A DNA stretch of 64,000 bases from Massospora cicadina (lineage: Eukaryota > Entomophthoromycota > Entomophthoromycetes > Entomophthorales > Entomophthoraceae): assembly GCA_022478985.1 (NCBI GenBank), contig JAKSZP010018562.1, forward strand, positions 1 through 64,000, in the 5' to 3' direction. Both the position numbers and the translations under genes were made by a program. Below the pieces are notes generated by a model. That model made no database searches. It saw nothing but the letters and a program-made list of their open reading frames with translations, and had not been told where the DNA came from. Below are positions 46,392 to 56,762 of the stretch, piece by piece (position 1 is the stretch's first letter; each line of letters opens with the position of its first letter).

Positions 46392-47205
46392 CCTTTCTAC
46401 CTCAACAACATCACTGTAATTTTAATAACCTTTATGGTCATATTGAGAACCTCCAGGAAGTCTTCAATCGTGCCTAAAAAGCCCCTATTAAGCTTAAGTC
46501 CCTTAAGTGTTCTTTCTCTTAATTTGAGATGAATTTCTTGGGCACAAGGTCTTGAGCAAGGATCAACACATTCTTTGTAGAGTTGTTGCAATTGAAAGGA
46601 TGACACACCCCAAAGACTAGGGATATCCAATTGTTTCAAGGCATGATGGGTTACTATGTCAGTTTATCACACAGTTTATTGACCTAGCTGAACCTCTCAT
46701 CTACCTTTCATAGAAAGATATCCCCATCAAACGGCTACAAGAGCTGGAACAGGCCTTTACTATGTTGAGGACATCCATTTTTATGAAGCCTATCCTAGTT
46801 CATCCATGGTTTGTTAGGACATTTCCTGTTGTTCAATGAAGTCATCAATGTGGCAGTTGAAGCTATCTTAAAACATGATAGAAATTAATTTGACTTTCCT
46901 GTGGCGAATACATTAAGACAATGAGCAAGGCCAAACAGAACTAATATGTTACCAAATGTAATTGCCTAGCTATGCTACTTGCAATTAAAACATTTTCCAT
47001 ACTTACATGGAGCCAATTTTATGGTCATCACTGACCATTTCTCACTCTGATGGTTACAACAAATGAAAGACCATGATTGACGATGGCAAAATGGGTACTA
47101 TGATTGCAGAAATATGGCTATACCATTATTCATCTTGTGATGAAAAATCAACAAATGCTGATGGGCTCTCAAGGTTGCCGGTGCAAGCATCTTAATGCCT
47201 GAGGA
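46392..47205 (+). pseudogene. Element A: rest of RT and RNase H
   Basis: Continues the RT cut at 27,447. The YxDD box reads YLNN (46,398-46,409), both Asp residues replaced by Asn. The segment GHIENLQEVFNRA and the following CSFS region fit the RT thumb, and MGYYVS (about 46,650) fits the connection domain. RNase H: NVAVEAILKHD, then a LSKAEQNY-like remnant, LLAIKTFS and FMVITDHFSL (Asp kept), ending with NADGLSRLPVQ at about 47,155-47,185. C then interrupts at a GAGGA. Inactive. Confidence 0.75.
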
Positions 47206-48100
47206 TGTTAAAAGAGTCTCTGTAACTCTCTTGTTCCCAGCCAGGTGATGTGGAATGCAAACCCACATTGCTAGGGAACTAGCCGTTAAGAAAATGGGAA
47301 ATGAGACACCCTAGAATGGTGCTCGAGCAAAAGGTAACCCAGGCGAGGGTGTAAAGCACCACATATGAGAACAGCTAAGTAAGAAATTTCCCCACTTGAG
47401 GAGACACCAAAGGGGAGTCCATCGTCAAGGGTAACTTGGCGCTAGTAGACTTGGGTGTCTCAGTCTGGAGGGACCTAAATGGCCCAAGAAAGCACCTGGG
47501 ATTCAGGTAAATGGTGATAATAGGTAGTGCCTACATACCTGGAGACCTCAATGAAGAGGTCCACCACCAAGTTCGCCCAAGGAACCATTGTAAAACGTAA
47601 AAATAACGGGTAAAATTTATTTTAAGAAAGTCGACCAACAAGGAATGTTGGTCACAAAAACATATGAAGAATGGGCCGGGGAAATTCAGGTTCTGCGGAA
47701 GTGCATTCAAGCCTTGACGCTCTAATAAACATATGCTTCCGTCCATTTTTAGTATAATACACTGAAAGTGCCTTCACTCGAGTAATTGATTGAAGCTGTA
47801 TTTTACCTGAGCTTAGAATTTTATAACTTGAGTGGGACTTGAACCCATGCTCTCCAACCAAGCAAATAAAACAATCTTCATTTATAACGTAAATCGTTCA
47901 TTTTAGTGCCTGGGCTGAGATCAGAGGCTGGGCGTTTTGCACCCCATTAGTATCAACCTGGGCATGCTTGGCTTGCACCCAGCGTTGATCTAAGGTGTGT
48001 TTCAGGTCAGGGAGAGCCCGAAGTTTCACCTTCTGGGCCTCCTGTCACCCAGCCTTGTCTTTAGCATCAATTCCTACTATAAAGTCATCAAACCATGACA
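47206..48100 (-). repeat. 3' LTR of element C
   Basis: TGTTAAAAG...CATGACA, about 97% alike to 52,693-53,588. The PPT (AAGAAGGAGATGGTAA, minus strand) adjoins at 48,101. The pol frame enters this LTR: the open frame that ends chromodomain-containing pol crosses 48,100. A copy of the tRNA T-arm-like sequence is at 47,834-47,849. Confidence 0.92.
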
Positions 48101-49460
48101 TTACCATCTCCTTCTTATTGGGCTCCACCCCCCCTCCAGGGGCGTTTGCTAATGAGAAGTTCTTATGTGCTGGTGGAAACTTCATAGCAGCAACGGCCGG
48201 CTTAGGCTGAGATCCTGCAGCCTCAGGAAAACGATTATGGAAAGATTTGATCAGGTCTTGGGCATGTACACAATCCAGTGCTGGCACCCAACTGTTCTCT
48301 GCTGCGTCAAACCCTTTCCAGGATATCAGGTACTCAAGACGTCACTTAACCCAGCGGGAGGCTACTATTTCCTCTACTTCCCATTCTGGTGCCCCATCCA
48401 CAAGATAAGCCTCGGGAGTCACAGGAAGAGGGCCCTCAAACAATGTCAACTTGCTTTCATTAAAGATGGAGAAGATCCAAAATGCGGAGGGAAGATCCAA
48501 CTGGTATGAGGCATGTCCCACCTCTCTAACTACACGGTAAGGACCAATCCTCTTTGGACTCAGCTTTTTGCATGGCTGCTTGATAGGGATATTGCGAGCA
48601 TCAAGCATCACGAGATCCCCTTCTTTGTATGCTGGACCCACTCAGCGCTTTCCATCAGCATTCTCCTTATAAACCAGCATAGCCGCCTCCAAACTTGTGG
48701 ACACCCCCTGATGGACCTTCTTGAGAGTCTTAGCGAAGTCCAGCACCGCTTCCACTTCGGAACCACAGCTGGGCTCCATGTTAAAAGAAGGGTTAAAGCT
48801 GTGGATAGCAAAAAAGGGTGAACAACCAATTGATGAATGCAAAGTGTTGTTGTAGCTAAACTGTGCCATGGGAAGGTGAGGAACCCAATCTGAATGGTCT
48901 GCGGTGGTGTAACAACGCAGAAATTGTTCTAAGCACTAATTCACTTGCTCAGTCTGCCCATCTGATTGGGGGTGATAAGCAGTTTAATGGCAGGGGCGGA
49001 TCTGAAAAGTTTTACACAACTCTTCCTAAAAGATGGAGGTGAACTGGGGTCCCCAGTCACTAATGATTTCTTGAGGAACCCCATGAAGCGCAAATACATG
49101 GGCGACGAAGAGCCTGGCCATTTCAGCGGCAGTTATGGTTGTTCTGCAAGGAATAAAGTGGGCGAACTTTGCAAAGCGGTCCACCACCACCATAATTGCA
49201 TCATACCCATCTGAAACGGGTAGCTCCACAATGAAATCCACTGATAGGGAAGTCCAGGGCCCTTCAGCCTTTTGGACTGGTACCAACAACCCTGCTAAAG
49301 GTTGCTAATTGGGTTTCATTTGATTGCAGATCAGGCACTCTTTACAGTACCGCCCTACCTGAACAGGCAAGCCCTTCCAATTGTAAGTGCGTCATATCAA
49401 CTCCAAGGTCTTTGCTTTTCCAGGATGACCAACGATGATTCCGTCATGATGGTCCTGGAT
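47985..49460 (-). pseudogene. Element C: integrase with chromodomain, running into the 3' LTR
   Basis: Minus strand. The zinc-binding domain (49,325-49,445) has VGHPGKAKT and CKECLICNQ. The core: SVDFIVELP (Asp 49,236-49,238), ISDWGPQFTS (Asp 49,056-49,058; usual Arg is Trp, a CGG-to-TGG change) and GQTEQVN (Glu). A GPY segment (GPYRVVREVG) lies in 48,342-48,641. The chromodomain (about 48,225-48,400) reads EWEVEEIVASRW, stop, LEYLISWKGF, then AENSWVP, keeping the aromatic residues. The frame then passes a Pro/Ala tail and crosses the LTR border at 48,100. Chromodomains steer chromoviruses to modified histones, presumably H3K9me. Stops at several CGA/CAG sites inactivate it. Confidence 0.9.
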
Positions 49461-50899
49461 GATCTCCAGGTGCAGTGGTCCAGCAGGAACGCATAGGCGC
49501 TCCTGAACCACATCATCTCATCCTTCATGTGATAACCCCTGGATAAGTCCTCCTGATTCAGGGTGCTCTTAGCAAGAACAACAGCATATCCAGCTGATAA
49601 CGGCTGAGAAAAAACTACTTTTGTAAACATGTAATATTCTGCTGCATTTTCCAAAGGCATGAGCGCTGGCGTATGTACCGTGGACTTAGGAAGTTGAGGC
49701 AGAATCATACTCGTTGGAAGCATCAACTGGGTGTTGTGAATCTCTACCTCCTTTGGATTGGGAGCCAAAGCAGGGTTGCGGCTCAAAGCATCCGCCAAAC
49801 CATTCTCCTTGCCCATGGTGAACTCATAGGAAAATGTAAATAGGGAAAGGGTCTCATGCCAACGGGTCTGACATAGTGTTAGAACATGTGGAGCATGGTA
49901 GTACAACAGGGCTCAGTGGTCTGTGCATACCCGGAATGGTTGGGAGGAGCCATGTGTGTGGTGAGACCAATAAATCAGTGCCTCCACCACTGCTAATAAC
50001 TCCTTGTCATATACGGCGTAATTTAACTCATGCAGAGACATTTTCCTAGAAAAATATTCCACGGGATGCTCAGACACATCTTCACTCACCTGTAACAGGG
50101 CAGCCGCAATGGCGAAGTTGGAAGCATCTGAGGACACAATGAACTCCTTTGCAAGGTCAGCATGGCGAAGGATGGATGTGGATAACAAGGTGCACTTCAC
50201 CGCTTGGAAAGCATCCTCCAAAATGGGGGACCACTGAAGCACCTTGGCCCCGCTAGCTTTATATAAGGGAGCTGCCACCTCAGAGAGATTGGGTGTGAAC
50301 TTCTTGAGGAACGTACATGTCCCCAAAAAGCTCCTCAATTCCTTGACAGAGGTGGGGGTAGGCCACTCACAAATAGCCTTCTCCTTGTCTGGAGTTATCA
50401 TATGGCCCTGTTCAAAAACGACGTTGCCCAGAAAAGTGACCTGGGATTTGAAGAATTCGCATTTACTAATCTTGAGATTAAGGCAAGCGACCCTCAATCT
50501 CTCCACTACTTGTTGAAGGTGTACTGAATGTGACTCATGATTGGAAGAAAACACCAGAATGTCATCCATGTAGGCAACCGCAAATACCCCCAACAAGTCT
50601 CCCAACGCAGCATCAATGCGGCGTTGAAAGATGGCAGGGGAATTCTTAAGCCCAAAAGGCATAACCCAGAACTGAAAAATTCCTTTTCTGGTGCAGAATG
50701 TGGTTAACCATTCCTGGACCTTCTTTAACTGGATTTGATTGAACGCATTGAGGCAGTTCAGCTTGGAGAAGACCTTTGCCTTCTCCACATAGCGAGCAAT
50801 CTGGGAATCTAAAGGGAAGAGCTGGAGTTTGGGTACAGTCACATTGTTTAAGTTTCTATAATTAACACACGGATGTAAAGTTCCATCAGTTTTCTCCAC
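49397..50899 (-). pseudogene. Element C: reverse transcriptase and RNase H
   Basis: A 328-codon open frame (49,913-50,899), one stop, then 169 more codons in the same domain series. RT: CVNYRNLNNVTV, WVMPFGLKNSPAIFQ and AVAYMDDILVFS (YMDD at 50,561-50,572). Motif A reads SKLNCLNAF, with the catalytic Asp as Asn (50,756-50,758), so RT should be dead despite the intact box. RNase H: SSDASNFAIAAALLQ, KELLAVVEAL and CTDH give the D-E-D residues. The stop after CTDH (TGA for CGA) precedes ALLYYHAP. The tether reads KENGLADALSRN. This is the best-preserved RT in the window. Confidence 0.92.
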
Positions 50900-51100
50900 A
50901 AAGAGCAGTGGGGAGCAAACAGGGGAGGTACGCTGAAAAATGGACCTTTGGCCAACTGCTCCTTCACCAAAACATCTAAAACCTCTTCCTCCCGGACAGT
51001 TAAAGGGTATATGGAGGAAGACTTACGCACCAGATTCACAAAAAGTTTAAAATTACAATCAAACTTAGAATGTTCTGGTAGCGTACTAGCTGAAGCTGCA

Positions 51101-51640
51101 TCAAAAGAAGATGCCAACTCCTCCAAACAGGAAGATAAGGAAAGTCCCACAGTGGGCTTCAGCAAAAGGGGTAAGACACGGACTGGGAACATTGGGCCAA
51201 TGGGGTAATTTGCCTTGGATGTTATCCTCAGACAAAGGAACAATCAACTGGTAACTGTTTGTCAAAGACAAGGATAAAGTGTTTTCTTTCAAATTAGTTT
51301 TGACGTCAAACTTTCGCCACCACTCAACACCCAAAATGATGGGAAACAAGAGGTTTCTGATAGCTTGAAACTGGTCAGAAAATAGATAAGAACCTATCTA
51401 AAAATTGACTGACTCTCTGACGTTCAGTGTGGAGATACCTTGAGAAGCCCCACCTCTAACCATACCACCGGGTGAGTAACTCAACTCAAGGTAGTCAGCA
51501 AGGTTTTGGTCAATAAAGTTATTTGAGGCACCAGTATCCACCAAAATAGTTGTGCTGAACTTTCCATAAGAGGAAGTAAGAGTAGCAGTCAACAAAAACT
51601 ATCCAGAATGGGATTTTTCTAATGCAGAAAACGCCATCAC
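51101..51640 (-). pseudogene. Element C: aspartic protease
   Basis: Minus-strand retropepsin. ILVDTGASNNFID gives an intact DTG, with Asp at 51,536-51,538. The C-terminal hallmark ILGVEWWRKFDV (about 51,310-51,345) follows after one stop. Then a linker of about 150 codons leads to RT. It would process the polyprotein; it is split from RT by stops only. Confidence 0.85.
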
Positions 51641-52692
51641 TTCACCCAAAAATTCTTCCTCTAGTTTCAACAAGCCATCAGGGTATGTTTTGGAATCATA
51701 GAAGGGGAGGGATAGTGGGCCACTCCTACTACTGAAGCCACATATCCCACCACACCTTCTGCAGGTGCTTATACATCTATATATTTATAACAAAGTTCTT
51801 TTTCCACTTCCTGAGAACCCCTAATCATTGTAGGGGTCAAACGAGGGTTCTCAGGAGTGATCTGATATACCAAAATAGAATCCTCATCTAGACCATATGC
51901 AAATATAAATGGCTCATTTTGTGATATATTGCTTGCGTTATAAAACGCGTTTTCTGGATCTAACAAACCCACACTAATTCCAAGGGTTCAGTGTGCATCG
52001 CTATCCAGGGCCATCACCCCAAAGCCCTGAATTGATGCCTCAGCATGCACCTCGGAAATGTGTTGGGGAGAAAAAATGATAATGGCAACCCTTTTTTGTT
52101 AAATTCAGGTTTGGACCCTCCGATGTTCCCAATTTCTGCTGAGATGGGGAGGAAATCCGTGGGAAGCATCTCACGATTCAAGGAAATATCACTAGTTGAG
52201 GACGCGATATTTATAGGGATGACCATGGGTGACATCATCGTGGCAGAATTGTCTGAAACCTTTACTTCATTCTCAGGGCTAGACCCCTGTACAGTTCCAA
52301 ATTTAGAAGGAGTCAAAGGATTATAAGGATAAGATTCCCTCATTTTAAGAGGCGCGCACAACTTTTTAGTTCCCATATTTATATGTTTTGATCTGATGAT
52401 GGCCCAATTATCTAGCCCCTTCTGGGTTGGGGCAGGGAAACTACCCAAAAGGGTTTTTGACAAGATGATTGTGAAAAGTCTGAGACCACCAGGTGCGAGC
52501 AGAAAGGGTGGACACTTCCCAATTGGTAGTTGCAAAAATAACACCGAGATGTATTAATACAAAACCTAACAAGAAAACTGTGGTGAGCACTATCGTGGCA
52601 GTGATAAATGGCCAGCACACCCAATTTACTAATATTGGAAGTCCCACATGGATAATTCATATGCTCGTATAATAAAATGGTTGGTCAACTAA
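51641..52692 (-). pseudogene. Element C: leader and Gag-like region without capsid or knuckle
   Basis: About 1 kb between the 5' LTR and protease, shorter than expected for a complete gypsy Gag. Open frame 52,014-52,544 contains a Ser/Pro-rich segment that could begin at an internal Met (MGTKKLCAPL); a second open piece at 51,769-51,972 (NPRLTPTMIRGSQEVEKEL) continues. I find no capsid-like motif and no CCHC. Either an internal deletion removed the capsid or this family's Gag is unlike the others here. I cannot tell which. Confidence 0.5.
52679..52690 (-). other. Candidate self-priming site of element C
   Basis: Minus strand AGTTGACCAACC lies two bases past the 5' LTR where a PBS belongs, but does not begin TGG. 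It can pair with GTTGGTCGACT inside the LTR (53,117-53,127; also 47,629-47,639) over 11 bases, ten Watson-Crick and one G-U. This is the arrangement known from Tf1/sushi-type chromoviruses, where the RNA's own 5' end is the primer. The inference is untested. Confidence 0.5.
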
Positions 52693-53588
52693 TGTCAAGA
52701 GAGTGTCTGTAACTCTCTTGTTCCCAGCCAGGTGATGTGGGATGCAAACCCACATTGCTAGGGAACTAGCCGTTAAGAAAATGGGAAATGAGACACCTAG
52801 AATGGTGCTCGAGCAAAAGGTAACCCAGGCGAGGGTGTAAAGCACCACATATGAGAACAGGTAAGTAAGATATTTCCCCACTTGAGGAGACACCAAAGGG
52901 GAGTCCATCGTCAAGGGTAACTTGGCGCTAGTAGACTTGGGTGTCTCAGTCTGGAGGGGACCTAAATGGCCCAAGAAAGCACCTGGGATTCAGGTAAATG
53001 GTGATAATAGGTAGTGGCCTACATACCTGGAGACCTCAATGAAGAGGTCCACCACCAAGTTCGCCCAAGGAACCATTGTAAAACGTAAAAATAACGGGTA
53101 AAATTTATTTTAAGAAAGTCGACCAACAAGGAATGTTGGTCACAAAAACATATGAAGAATGGGCCAGGGAAATTCAGGTTCTGCGGAAGTGCATTCAAGC
53201 CTTGACGCTCTAATAAACATATGCTTCCGTCCATTTTTAGTATAATACACTGAAAGTGCCTTCACTCGAGTAATTGATTGAAGCTGTATTTTACCTGAGC
53301 TTAGAATTTTATAACTTGAGTGGGACTTGAACCCATGCTCTCCAACCAAGCAATTTAAACTGTCTTCATTTATAATGTAAATCGTTCGCTTTAGTGCCTA
53401 GGCTGAGATCAGAGGCTGGGCGTTTTGCACCCCATTAGTATCAACCTGGGCATGCTTGGCTTGCACCCAGCGTTGATCTAAGGTGTGTTTCAGGTTATAA
53501 AGAGCCTGAAGCTTCACCTTCTGGGCCTCCTGTTGCCCAGCCTTGTCTTTAGCATCAATTCCTACTATAAAGTCATCCAACCATAACA
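52693..53588 (-). repeat. 5' LTR of element C
   Basis: TGTCAAGAG...CATAACA on the plus strand, 896 bp. In element sense it holds an ORF of 60 codons (53,398-53,580, ending QPLISA) that is the LTR copy of the pol tail, a T-arm-like sequence, a TATTATA box at about 53,240-53,246, and a hairpin (53,117-53,145) overlapping the proposed self-primer. Confidence 0.92.
53321..53336 (-). promoter_or_regulatory. tRNA T-arm-like sequence with Pol III B box in LTR of C
   Basis: Minus strand GGTTCAAGTCC (53,323-53,333) matches the B-box consensus GGTTCRANNCC exactly and sits in a stem TGGG/CCCA with a 7-base loop, the geometry of a tRNA T arm. An identical copy is in the other LTR (47,835-47,845). No A box or cloverleaf is evident, so it is a tRNA-derived or tRNA-like module, not a tRNA gene. 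Confidence 0.55.
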
Positions 53589-53593
53589 GAGGA

Positions 53594-54800
53594 GGACCGG
53601 TTTTTAAGATTTAGCTGCTGTTCTGAAAGATGGGAAATAAAGACCCCTAAGACTTAATCTGATTTGTGGAACATGACCAAAGGCACTCATATTAAAAAAG
53701 GGATGCTACTAGAAGCTTTAAGGAATGTGGCTCTCCTACATATGTTCTTTTCCCATACCAAATTCATCCTTAAAGGACGTTCAACTTTGGGATATAGAGT
53801 GGTGAAGAAGACTCGCAAGTGGTTAATAAAACGCTGCTACTTGAATCAGATGGTATAAACCATCCAAGAAGTATAAGATCCCTGTTTAACTTTGGCGCAC
53901 AAAAAATCATCCAACCTTGTTATCAACATCAAGTAGTTTCTCTGTTGAGCCCCTTTAATGTTGTCAGTATTGATGTAAAAGGGGCCCTTACCCATAGACT
54001 TACATGGTCATAAGCATAACCTATACGCCATGGACCACTTTTCCAATTGGGTCAAGTTGATTTCCATTTCTGCTTCAAATGTAAAAGCTACACCCTTATT
54101 TCTCTTTAAGTACATTACTATCCATTAATGCTACAAAACTTTACTTTCAGAAAATGGACTCGACTTCACCACTCAGGTAGTCCAAGAACTAACTTTGTTA
54201 TTTTGTCACCAATCAAAATTTTTACCAACTCATATAACCCCCCTACCAATGAGTCATTGGAGCATGCTAATGGGACCCTAGCTTTTGTCTTACAGAAAAT
54301 GGTCACATCTGATCTATGCGCTGGAACCTTTATCTGCTCAGAGCCCTATTAGCTTATCATATAAGTTACCATCAGATAATAAATATATCCCTTTTCAAAG
54401 CCCTATACGGACGTACTTCTCAGATGCCAAGTAATGAGCAACCCTTACCTTACTCCTTAGTCCCCAAGAAATCCATTCTAAATATGAGGGCTCTAGTAGA
54501 TGAGACTATTTAAATTCAATACCTACTACCCAAAGAATCATTTTAATTTCCGCTAAGGAGACATCCCAATAAAATGCTAGCTGACCCTCCTTACGACTTT
54601 ACAGCTAAGAGACTTGGTCCTATTCTATCACTATTGACCTGGGGTCAACAGAACAAACTTGACGTCTTCTGGTAAGGACCCTACCATGTGATACATAAAA
54701 CGAATTCTGAGTATTCCATTGCTGACACAACCTAAGGGATGTTGGCCAACTGAGTTCATGGCCAATTACTACATCCAAATGAACCCCTTTAACAGGATCT
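53594..54800 (+). pseudogene. Element A: integrase relic
   Basis: Plus-strand integrase resuming after C. The leader MPEDRFLRF-like sequence is split by C. The zinc-binding part (53,640-53,900) is too decayed to read. The core begins NVVSIDVKG (first Asp kept, about 53,960) with YAMDHFSNWVK; the second motif reads SENGLDFTT (Asp replaced by Glu), and SLEHANGTL keeps the catalytic Glu. Open frame 54,316-54,513 contains ISLFKALYGRTSQMPS. A GPYHVIHKTNSEYSI segment (about 54,680-54,720) is the GPY region; no chromodomain is seen. The polypurine tract TTGAGGGGGG (54,800-54,809) abuts the 3' LTR. Confidence 0.75.
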
Positions 54801-54809
54801 TGAGGGGGG

Positions 54810-55302
54810 TGTTGTCAGGAGGTAATACAAAAAAATCAAGGTTCCTGCTCTCAAAGGAAACATTGAGGAGCAACTAACAGACCCTTCTAAATAAAAACCT
54901 ACTATCAAAGGTGGACTTTGGAGGTTTTATCAGTATTCATCACAAGCACAGGAACTGATGGAGATGCCTTCTAGATTAGAACCCAGCTTTTCACACCACA
55001 AAAAGTACAACTCCAAACAATGCAGTCATGAGGTCATTGCTGATGGGGAACAAAGAAGACTTTAAATAGGCGGGTGATACTATATGATCTGGAAGATCCT
55101 GATCATAGGGAACCATGGAGGTCTTCTCAGCAATGCTTATTGAAGCACCCAATAGATATCAAATCCTTTTAAATTTTTTATAAGGTAATCTGTTTACTCC
55201 ATCTTCTCTATATTCTTTACCCGTTCCACTATTTAACAGCTTAAGGCCCCATTAGAGCCTCAAATTACAGTTAAGAGAACTGATAATCTGACTGTGTCTA
55301 CA
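54810..55302 (+). repeat. 3' LTR of element A
   Basis: TGTTGTCAGGA...GTGTCTACA, 493 bp; diverged partner of 16,550-17,043. It is preceded by a clear polypurine tract, which fixes the left end and the plus orientation. Confidence 0.75.
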
Positions 55303-56338
55303 GAAATTATCTAATACTAAATCAACAACCTTATAAAATTTACATACCATAGCAAATCACTGTCAGCACATAATCTGGTGTCATATTAACTAAAGGGATC
55401 TTGGCTAGAAAGATCTTGGAAGAAACAAAATCAGGTAGCCCTCAGAGATCTTTACAAATCAAGTCAAACTTTACTCTGATACCTCTATCAAGCTTTTGAA
55501 ATTATCAACTTCAAAAATAAGAGCCTAAAACCATAAAACCTACTCCCAAGCACTAGAGCTCCTCACGCTATAGAGTCCCTTTTAAATTAAATTATTCCAA
55601 TTCTTCTTGACACAGGCTCATCAGTATATATTATTATCAAAAATTCTGATAAAAATCGGCTACAAAGAAATTCTTCACCGCAACATGGTTTTTCTGATGG
55701 CTGGGGGAACTCAGTAAGCTTGTTGTGGTCAAGTGTTAAACCTCACGGTGGAAGTATCAGGTAAAAGTACTATATTCACATTGTGATTTTTGGCCATAAC
55801 CACTTCCAGTTTTACTTTCCCAACAGCCTTAAAAAGTTTGTAATCCGCACAAACTTTTTATCAGAATAGTGTATCTTAAAAACAGAATAGGGAATGAAAA
55901 TTTTTAATGGTTACCTTTTCTAATCCTAAGAAGATAACCAATGCCTTATGTAACTGTCTACTTATCTGTGTGACAAGCTATCTAAAAAGATTACCGCTAT
56001 AACTCATTTTGGAAAGCCAACAGAATAAGTAATTAATAACCTTTTTAAGCATTTAAAGTTGATTTTCCACCATGTTGCGATGACGTTCCCCTCTCAATCT
56101 GGGTTCACACTGCAATGATGTTATTAATACTAAGCCTGTCGTCATATGGCCCAACTGCGTGCTTTAAACACAAATGTTTTATATTAAGGCAAAATTAAAT
56201 TGGCTGTCCAGTGGCCTCATCTTCCCATCTCAGTCTCTGTAGGCCTTCTGGTTGTAGATGTCTTTAATAAACTGACATTCTGAATTTGTGTCAAATACAT
56301 TCTGTTGAACAAAGTCTTCAAATGTTGTACATGTTGCC
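55303..56338 (+). pseudogene. Element I: protease and RT start (interrupted by F)
   Basis: Plus-strand relic of a second gypsy element. Protease: ILLDTGSSVYII, with D-T-G intact at 55,609-55,617. RT entry near 56,115-56,170 reads NDVINTKPVVIWPN, a decayed form of the usual IDTGDxxPIxxRPYR; then SSGLIFPSQS (about 56,200) and LLVVDVFNKLTF. Element F's LTR begins at 56,339, and RT resumes at 63,190. I's gag is not on this side of A; it may be relic G or sequence at 14.6-16.5 kb. Confidence 0.7.
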
Positions 56339-56762
56339 TGTAGTGCGGGGTCCCTTTAGGCGCTATTTGCACGATTTTATAGAAGCTTGATCTAACTCAC
56401 AGTTTACTTTATAGCACAGATACGCGGTATGTTAACTAATATTAAGTATGGATATAGACTAAACTAGATATTCTAAAAAAGACATTAAATTTGAGAATAG
56501 AAGAGATCATTTATTTAGAGTAGATGAACAATATTTATAATTTAAATTACTGATTTAAGATTCATCAGATCTTAATTTCTGAAGATCCTTGAAATTGTAT
56601 AAAAGCTATTATGACAGGAAACTGATTTGTTGAAAAAGTACGCGAATGGGAAGTCTTGTAATTATATACAATGTAATGTAATTTAGAAATTCTAATAACG
56701 AGGTTGGATTGTATTATGACTCTGATTTTTAGGCTAGGAATAAAGTCAACGATTATCCAACA
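56339..56762 (-). repeat. 3' LTR of F
   Basis: Aligns with 62,763-63,189 (GGTCCCTTTA, TTTAGAGTAGATGAAC-like, GTTGGATTGTATTA). Left end TGTAGTGCGGGG, right end TCCAACA; the PPT follows at 56,763. Confidence 0.85.

Larger units (their letters stand above)
47206..53588 (-). mobile_element. Element C: chromovirus (gypsy with chromodomain), youngest LTR element
   Basis: 6.4-kb minus-strand element with LTRs of 895 and 896 bp that differ at only about 25 positions by eye, and a perfect GAGGA duplication (47,201-47,205 and 53,589-53,593). Internal order: short gag-like region, protease (DTGA intact), RT (YMDD intact), RNase H, integrase with chromodomain. Long open frames remain, but at least eight stops have appeared, each explainable as C-to-T in CAG, CAA or CGA. 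The capsid and zinc knuckle are missing. There is no tRNA-type PBS; a self-priming arrangement is proposed. It lies between A's RNase H and integrase. Confidence 0.92.
16550..55302 (+). mobile_element. Element A: gypsy retrotransposon split over 38.7 kb by nested insertions
   Basis: LTRs at 16,550-17,043 and 54,810-55,302 (494 and 493 bp) are diverged copies. Between them A's own parts occur in correct order on the plus strand: PBS, gag (24.1-25.9 kb), protease and RT start (25.9-27.4 kb), rest of RT and RNase H (46.4-47.2 kb), integrase (53.6-54.8 kb), PPT and 3' LTR. The gaps are filled by D, a solo LTR, E1 with its own guests, a TG...CA block and C. Removing C brings the RNase H tail and integrase leader together at a GAGGA target duplication. 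A's Gag is of the collagen-like type. Catalytic residues are lost in RT. No clear target duplication flanks A. Confidence 0.8.

Noticed and set aside
47531..47746. Identical 71-codon open frames in both LTRs of C (also 53,019-53,234)
   Set aside because: Identity follows from LTR duplication; the frame has no known domain and overlaps the promoter/R region. Not evidence of a gene.
47821..47860. Possible tRNA gene in LTR of C
   Set aside because: Only a T-arm-like part is present; no A box or anticodon arm at the right spacing.
48165..48509. 114-codon plus-strand open frame
   Set aside because: Antisense to the chromodomain and integrase tail of C.
16545..55307. Target duplication for element A
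   Set aside because: Flanking pentamers (ATAGA and GAAAT) do not match well enough to claim one.
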